Source: Gemmatimonadota bacterium
GTDB taxonomy: Bacteria > Latescibacterota > UBA2968 > UBA8231
DNA length: 8,695 bases
Direction of reading: 5' to 3'
Assembly: GCA_009845645.1 (NCBI GenBank)
Contig: VXZF01000150.1
Location: forward strand, 1-8,695
Shown piece after piece: positions 1 through 6,800 of this stretch. The notes beneath the pieces are model-generated. The model had not been told where the DNA came from and did not search any database. It was given only the letters and a program-made list of their open reading frames with translations. The position numbers were made by a program, and so were the translations under genes. The stretch's first letter is position 1. The number at the start of each line of letters is the position of its first letter.

Positions 1-41
1 GGGTATATGCCCAAAACTGCAAAAAGAAAGAGGCAGATTCT

Positions 42-389
42 ATGGGATTCGATGTCAAGTGGGAGCGCATACAGGGTATCCTAATCGCGATAATTCTCGG
101 TCGTATCGACAGCAGCAATGCCGATGAATTTCAAAAGGTCTTGGAGGCTGAAATAAATTCCGCCGACCAAGCCTTACTCTTGGACTTTGAGCGCGTTTCC
201 TATATCAGCAGCGCAGGCCTTCGGGTTGGTCTGATAATGGCTAAGCAGTTCAAGGCACCGGGCAAGCAATTTGGCATTTGCGCGCTCTCCGATTCGGTGC
301 GCGAGGTCGTCGTCGCCAGCGGCTTCGATGAGATCATTTCGATTTACGAGTCTCAAGATGCGGCAATTGGCGAATTTAAGAAGAATTAA
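42..389 (+). CDS. STAS-domain anti-sigma factor antagonist (SpoIIAA/RsbV-like)
   Basis: A complete 115-residue protein that is a single STAS domain from end to end, the usual length for free-standing anti-sigma factor antagonists. Seen: a beta-rich start (GILIAIILGRIDSSNADEF, residues 12-30, matching the family's 'G.ld..n..ef' strand-turn-helix), a core strand LLLDFERVSYISSAGLR (45-61), and a C-terminal helix after GFDEIISIYES. Ser57 in YISSAGL aligns with the serine that the partner kinase phosphorylates in SpoIIAA (Ser58). In this family the unphosphorylated form binds a GHKL-type kinase/anti-sigma factor and frees its client; phosphorylation blocks this. The start is supported by AAAGAGG at 27-33, eight bases before the ATG. 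No kinase or PP2C phosphatase partner lies in the window; one could sit upstream. The next gene starts 45 bases downstream on the same strand, so co-transcription is likely. The target (sigma factor, diguanylate cyclase or other) cannot be told from sequence. Confidence 0.93.
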   Translation: MGFDVKWERIQGILIAIILGRIDSSNADEFQKVLEAEINSADQALLLDFERVSYISSAGLRVGLIMAKQFKAPGKQFGICALSDSVREVVVASGFDEIISIYESQDAAIGEFKKN

Positions 390-434
390 GCAGACCCCTA
401 TCCCAACAACCACTTCACACGAGGAGTAATAAAG

Positions 435-719
435 ATGAGCGACATCAACAACGAAGAAAAAATCGGACAGATTAGAAGCTCAGTCGATTTAAATGTCTTG
501 GGGGAGAACATACTAGATATTGCTGATTTCACAGTTGAGAAATACGAGTTTAGGACTGACAGCACCCTCTCTCCCGAGATGCGTGCAGAAGCAGTCGAGA
601 AGATAAAGGACGCATTGTGGAACAGGGTTGAGGAAATGAGATTGCGGCGCAAGCAAATTCTGGAAACGATATTCAACTTAGCGGAAGAGACGCTCAATGA
701 AGTAGTCAATAAAAAGTAA
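435..719 (+). CDS. Small charged helical protein, function unknown
   Basis: A 94-residue protein I do not recognise. It has a strong start signal (AGGAG at 422-426, eight bases before the ATG) and follows the STAS gene by 45 bases on the same strand, which argues for a real gene in the same transcript. No signal peptide, membrane segment or cysteine is visible. The sequence is rich in Glu, Lys and Arg. Residues about 46-92 (SPEMRAEAVEK... to the end) read as long amphipathic helices with spaced hydrophobics (I57, L61, V65, M68, I75, I79, L82, L88, V91), suggesting a helical bundle or coiled coil. The segment before it (17-36, VDLNVLGENILDIADFTVEK) looks like another helix. A soluble binding partner or adaptor in the STAS pathway is possible, but that rests on position only. 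Base composition is clearly AT-richer than the PKS downstream. An antisense frame over the same bases (398-709) has no credible family features. Confidence 0.72.
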   Translation: MSDINNEEKIGQIRSSVDLNVLGENILDIADFTVEKYEFRTDSTLSPEMRAEAVEKIKDALWNRVEEMRLRRKQILETIFNLAEETLNEVVNKK

Positions 720-731
720 TCTCGCCCTAAG

Positions 732-848
732 AAGCCTTTTTAAAATTCCCAGTACACCCCGAGCGCGAGCGCATATCCGCCGACTTCAAGCGGTGCAAAA
801 GCGACGTGTAAGGCGAGTGTAGTCTACTCGGGAATTTTAAGAAGGCTT
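732..848. repeat. 117-bp inverted-repeat element in the gap before the PKS gene
   Basis: The 163-base gap between 719 and 883 holds two arms, AAGCCTTTTTAAAATTCCC (732-750) and its near-perfect reverse complement GGGAATTTTAAGAAGGCTT (830-848), matching at 18 of 19 positions. Pairing continues inward with short interruptions: AGTA 751-754 with TACT 825-828 across a one-base bulge, or ACAC 754-757 with GTGT 817-820. A small inner hairpin CCGC/GCGG (777-780, 790-793) lies in the loop. The whole gap could therefore fold as one long imperfect hairpin. Readings: a MITE-like non-autonomous element (no clear target-site duplication seen), a structured 5' leader for the PKS mRNA, or a boundary structure between two transcripts. 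It is not a typical intrinsic terminator because the loop is about 79 bases and no free T-run follows the stem. Confidence 0.8.
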
Positions 849-865
849 TTGCGTTCTATATCGCC

Positions 866-871
866 GAGGAG
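866..871 (+). promoter_or_regulatory. Ribosome binding site of the PKS gene
   Basis: GAGGAG lies 11 bases before the ATG at 883, slightly long but acceptable spacing. It supports 883 as the start, and the KS fold begins almost at once (AVAIVGYSYRMPG from residue 9), so no upstream extension is needed. The site lies just outside the right arm of the inverted repeat, so folding of that structure could affect access to it. No convincing -35/-10 promoter pair could be assigned in 720-865. Confidence 0.6.
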
Positions 872-882
872 ATTCCAAGAAA

Positions 883-3800
883 ATGAATTCACCAAAGTCC
901 GAAGATGCCGTTGCCATCGTAGGATACAGCTACCGCATGCCAGGCGAAATCGGCACCGACGACGATTTCTGGCGGCTGCTCAGCGAACGCGAGATTGTGC
1001 AGGAACCCGTAACCAAGCGCTACGGCAGAGGCTACCGGCCAATCGGCGACTTCTCCGGCCCAGGGCGGTTTGCCAGTCCCTACGAGGGGCTGATCCGCGA
1101 GGATGGAGAAAAGAGCTTTGATCGCAGTCTCTTTGGGATGTCGCACCACGAAATGCTGTCAGCCGATCCGCACGTGCGGATGCTGTTGACCTGCACTTGG
1201 GAGACCTGCGAACGGGTCGGCTGGGATTTGCAGTCGTTGCGCAACAGCCGCACGGGCGTGTTCATCGGCGCGCAAGTTCCAGCGACGTCCAACTGGCGCC
1301 GGCCGCTGGGGGCAACTGAGTTTTCCATCGCCAGTATCAGCGTGGCCATGCTGGCCAACCGCATCTCCTACCACTTCAACTTGATGGGGCCGTCGCTCGC
1401 CTGTTGCACGGCTTGTTCCGCCAGCTTGACCGCGTTGCACACGGCGATCAATGCGTTGCACTCCGGCGACTGCGACCAAGCCTTCCTCGGGTCGGCCAAT
1501 TACCTCGGATCGGCCCGACTCAGCACAGGCTTCAATGCGTTGGGCGTGATCAGTTCGGACGGGAAGTGCCACTCCTTCGACGCGGAAGCTAATGGGTACA
1601 TGCGCTCGGAAGGGGCGTTTGTCTTTGCGCTCAAACCCCTAGCCGCGGCCGAACGGGACGGGGATCCCATCCACGCCGTGGTGGAGGCGACCGCGGTCAA
1701 TTCGGCTGGTGCCGCCGACGGCAGCGCCGGCCTAGCGCAGGGGCGGTACATCACCGCACCGACCCGCCATGCACAGGTGGAGTTAATGCGCACAGCCTAT
1801 GCCCGTGCGGGCCGCACGCCGCAGGAGTTCGACTATATCGAAGCCCATGCCACCGGCACCGTGGTCGGCGACCGGATCGAGGGCAACGCCATCGCCGCAG
1901 CGTTCGGCGGCGTCGAGCGCGACGTGCCGCTGCGGGTTTCGGGCGTCAAGAGCAACGTGGGGCACATGGAAGCCGCCGCGTTCAGTTGCGCCTTGCTCAA
2001 GATCGTGCTAATGATGCAGCGGCGCACTTTCGCGCCGGTGTCGAAGAATTACCTAGTGCCGAATCCGGAGATCGACTTCGAAAGTTGCCCGATGCAGGTG
2101 CAGACCGACTGTGAACCGTTCCCCGACCACCCGGTGGTGGTCGGCATCAACTCGTTCGGCTTTGGCGGATCCAACGGGCACTGCGTGGTGCGCGAATACC
2201 GCCCCGAGCAACCCCGAGTCTGGTCGGGGCCGCTGGCACCCAAGGCAGGCTTCATGATCCCCCTGTCGGCGCGCACATCCGGCGCGCTGGAAAAGAGCGC
2301 GCAACAGCTAGGGGAAACGCTCGCTGAGCAGGAGCTGAATCTCTATGCGCTGGCGGGCAATCTCAGCCGCCGCCGCACCCACTTCGCCGCGCGCACCTCG
2401 TTCGCAGTACGCACCCAACAGGAACTAATTGAGGCACTAAAGGGCTTTGCGGAAGATCCAACGCCCATCGCCACGGTCGATGAGGGCGAGCGGCGGATCG
2501 CCATGGTGTTTTCCGGCCAGGGCACGCAGTGGGCCGGTTGCGGCCGCGCCCTCTACGACGCCGACCCGGTTTTCCGCCGCGTTATTGATACCATTGAGGA
2601 ACACTGGCGAGATTACTCAGATATCTCGCTGCGCGAGGCATGTTTCTCCGCCCCCCAAGAGGCGCTCAATGAGGTACAGCTAGCCCAACCCGTCATCTTC
2701 ATGATCCAGTGCGCCCTAGTAGAATTATTCAAGACTTGGGGAGTCTATCCAGACTGCGTCGTCGGCCACAGCTCCGGTGAAGTAGCCGCCGCTTATGCCT
2801 GCGGGGCACTGTCCCTAGCGGATGCGACGCACCTAGTTTTCCATCGCGCCACATTGCAGCAGCGCAGGGCTGGTTCCGGTCGCATGTTAGCCATCGGCCT
2901 CGACCGGCCGGGTTTGGAGGAATTGCTCGACGCGTTGCAGGTCCCCTTTCGGCCCGAAAACGATCAGGCAACGCAGGTCGAAATCGCCTGCGAGAACGCG
3001 CCGGCCAGTACAGTCATTTGCGGCAAGGAAACCGCTTTGCAGCCCATTGTAGAAGAATTGGAGCAGCGCAACCTGCAGAACCGACTAATTCCGGGCAATA
3101 TCGCCTTCCATTCCAGTGCCATGGATCCGCTCAAAGACGATGCCCTGGCAGCCCTGTCCTTCCTGAACGATTGCAACTTCGATGCCGACGTCCCACTCAT
3201 TTCCTCGGTGACTAGTGAGCGAACGGAGCGGCTGGACAGCGCCTACTGGTGGGCGAATATCCGCCAGCCCGTGCGGTTCGCCGCGGCGATGGAAACCATC
3301 ATGCGGGATTATCGGCCCGATGTCGTCTTGGAAGTCGCTCCACACAGCGCCTTGCAACCCACCATCGCGCAGTGTCTGGAAGGCAATGCTCAGGAAGCGG
3401 CCTGCATTCCGACGCTCATGCGCGACTCCGATGTCTGCCTCGGCTTCCAAGAAGCCCTAGGAGCGCTATTCAGAGCCGGAGTAGAATTAGACTTCGCCGC
3501 GCAGTACCCGCGCCCCGAACCGATTGTCCACCTACTGCCCGGCTATCCGCGCGACGATCAGGGGGAAGCCGACGAGATGAGCGATGACGAGATGTTCCTC
3601 AATCTGGGCGAGTACGCCCACGGTCCGCTGATCGGACATCAGGTGCCGTGCGAACACCTGCTGTTCGAAGCGCGGCTATCAGAGCGGGACTTTCCCTGGC
3701 TGGCAGAGCACCGCGTACACCATGCCTCGATCATGCCGGCGGCTGGGTACATCGAACTGCTCCTACAGGCGTTCGAGGGCGTTCCGCTGCATGTCGAAAC

Positions 3801-6800
3801 GCTCGAATTTCTCCAGCCGTGTCCGATCCCCAGGACGCCGGTGCGGCTGCATACCGAGTTGTTTCCGGTTGCCAATGCGCCGGACGAATTCACCTTCACC
3901 ATCTCGTCCCGCTCCTACGAAACTGAGGCGCACAGCGAATTGCACTCCCGCGGCAAGGTGCGCCTGGTGAGCAGCGACCACCCAGTAAACGTGCCGCTGC
4001 GCCTAGCGGATATCGACACCACTCCATTCGAGCCCTACTACTTCGTGGGCGAAAGCGATTTCTACGAGCGCGTGGACGCCAGCCTCGGCGAAACCTTCCA
4101 GTACGGTCCTTATTTCCAGAACATCCAGCGCGTTTTAAGCGACAACAGTACGGGCGACTATCTGTTCGATGTCGAGATGGATGAAGAGTTATGGACAACT
4201 GGTCGCGAGGAAGGATACGTCGCCAACCCCGCGCTGCTCGACGGCGGGCTGCAGATCTTCCTCTATCATCTGCTGCGCGCGACGGACATCTTCGCCCTCC
4301 CGCAGCGCGCTACAGGTGTGACGTTTCTGCGTCCGCCGACCGGACCGCGTCTCACCTGCCACGTGAAGAAAGACCCAGATTGGGCGGATGTGAACGAACT
4401 GGGGCAGTTCACAGAACGGCGCGGCGAGCGCTCCGGAGGCAGCATCCGTTTCTACGATGGCGCTACAGGCGATCTGATTTTGTGTATTGACGCGTACGTC
4501 TCCTTCAACTCCAACCCACGCTGGAACGACCTGCCGCACAGCAAGCACATCGTCTCTTGGCAGCCCAAGTTCGTCGCCGACGCGCAGTCTTTCCTGCACC
4601 GCCTGCCGGACGGCGAGATCGAGCCCGCTGCATTGATCGCCGCCCTCGAGCAACCCGGCGACGGCGACCGCTACGCCTGCCACGTCGTCGAGTTCGCGGG
4701 CGGACACCCCCCTGAGCAAACCATCCTCAATCAATGCCTCGACTACCTCGGGAGCGCCGATGCGCAGACTGAGTTCTGGCTGGTCGGCGATACGCAGGAG
4801 CATACCCGTGCTCACTACGACGCCTTCCATAGCCACGATGCCGCCCTGCGCTTTGCCTGCCTTGATCTCGCCACGGAGCAGACACCGGAACTAGGTACCG
4901 GCCTTCTGCGGCCGCACGCCGCCGAAATTCTCTTGCTCCATGGAGACGCCGCGGAGTTGGGGACGGAACAATGGCGCTTGCTGCGCCATCTAGCGGTCCC
5001 CGGTGGCTTAGCACTAGTCGCGCACGCCGAAAGCGAAGCCATTGAGCCGGACGCCGGCTGGACCAAGGTGATCACCGACCAGCGCACCACCTTGCTACAA
5101 GCCCCGCACACCGCCGCGGACGTCCCCGAACCGCAACAACTGCCCGGCCCCCGCTGGGTAATCGGCGAGCCGGACAGCCTGTCGGATCAGTGGCTGGCGC
5201 TCCTCGATTCGCCCGAGGTGTCCGCCATTCCCTATGCGGATCTAGCGGACGACCGCATCGACGCACTTGCCGACTGGCCAGCGGCAGCCGACCTACAGGC
5301 AATCGACATCTTCTGCGGCTCTGACCCACACGACCCGACCGGCGAAAAGCTGACGGCGCGCCTAGTCGCCTTCGTCAAGGCGCTGATACCCTTCCGGGTG
5401 GCGCAGGCGCGCTGCCCTTGCCGCTTGACCGTGGTGACGCGCCGCGCCGCGTTAGAGGTGGCGAACCCGCGCGCGAGTGCCGTGTGGGGAGCGGTCCGCA
5501 GCATAAACCAAGAGATCGCCGCGGACGTAGGCACGGAGGCGCAAATTGATTTCCGGCTGGTCGATCTAGGCACCCCGGAGGATCTACAGACGCTGGCTTG
5601 GCTCGGCACGTGCGACCTGCGCGAGCGTGAACTGGCGGTGCGCCACAAACGGGTATGGACGCCGCGACTGATCAGTATCCGGGAGCGGTCTCCGCTCGTA
5701 CCAGCGGGTGAAGAAACCCCGTACCGGCTGACCCTAGACAATCCAGGGCAAATCGGCGGCCTACAGATGAAGACCTACCAACCCGCATCTCTAGGACCGC
5801 ACGATGTAGAGATCGACGTGGCAGCCGCGGCGCTCAACTTCCGCGACGTCATGGTGACGCTGGGGTTGCTGCCGGCCCTGTCCTACGAACGCTCGGCGCT
5901 GGGCCGCACGGTGGGGATGGAGGCCAGCGGAATCGTCCGCCGCGTCGGCGATGCCGTGCGCGCGTGCCGCGTCGGTGACGCCGTGGCCTTTACCCAAGGC
6001 GGATGTATCACCAATCGCGCCGTGGTCAACGAACACCTAATATTCGCCAAACCCGCATCTCTGAGCATGGAGGAGGCCGCTTCGGTACTGTCAGTTTACG
6101 TCACCGCGTACTATTCGCTGATTCATCTGGCCCGCCTGCGCAAGGGCCAGCGCGTCCTCATCCACTCAGCCATGGGCGGCGTCGGCCAAGCGGCCATCGC
6201 CCTAGCCAAGCACGCGGGAGCGGAGATCTATGCCACGGCTGGCAGCGAGAGCAAGCGCGAGCAACTGTGCGCACTGGGCGTGCGCGCAGCGTTCGATTCG
6301 CACAGCTATGACTGGTACGACGAACTGATGATAGCGACCGGCGGAGAAGGAGTTGACGTGGTCCTGAACTCCCTCGCTGGCCGCCACATCACCCTGTGTC
6401 TGGAGGCGTTGCGGCCGGGCGGCTGGCACTGCGAGATCGGCAAGGTCGATATCTACTCCGACAACGCGCTCAGCCTGAGCGTCTTCCGCAAGAACTTGCG
6501 CTTTGCAGCAATCGACATCGACCGCATGATGAGCGACGACCCAGTGCTGGCACACGAGCTTTCGCAGGAGTGCATGAACCTGCTGGAGCAAGGTGCCGTG
6601 CCGCCGTTGCCGATCACCTCCTTCCCCTACCGCGACTATGCCCAAGCCCTGCGCTTGATGACCACCGGCCAGCACACCGGGAAACTGGTCCTACAGGCAC
6701 CGGAGAAACCGAGCGACCACTCACTCCCGATTGTCGATCTGCGCCCATTCCTCGACCCCGACGCGACCTATCTAGTCACCGGCGGAATGGGCGGATTCGG

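Noticed and set aside
1..12. Near-palindrome GGGTATATGCCC at the left edge
   Set aside because: Short, with one mismatch, truncated context, and no neighbouring promoter or second copy to give it meaning.
398..709. 103-codon antisense frame over the small helical gene
   Set aside because: The + strand gene has a strong ribosome binding site and operon-like placement; the antisense product is Ser-rich without family features.
732..848. Intrinsic terminator or CRISPR-like repeat
   Set aside because: The loop is about 79 bases with no free T-run after the stem, and there are only two arms in inverted orientation with no spacers.
849..1121. Short + strand frame overlapping the PKS start
   Set aside because: Arg-rich product in a different frame from the clear KS sequence; the GAGGAG at 866-871 serves the ATG at 883 and lies inside this frame.
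4189..4836. 215-codon open frame on the - strand inside the PKS
   Set aside because: Antisense shadow of a GC-rich gene; no recognisable motif and no ribosome binding site worth noting.
4768..5031. An active C-methyltransferase domain in the PKS
   Set aside because: No SAM-binding glycine motif and too little sequence before the matching stretch; only a remnant is supported.
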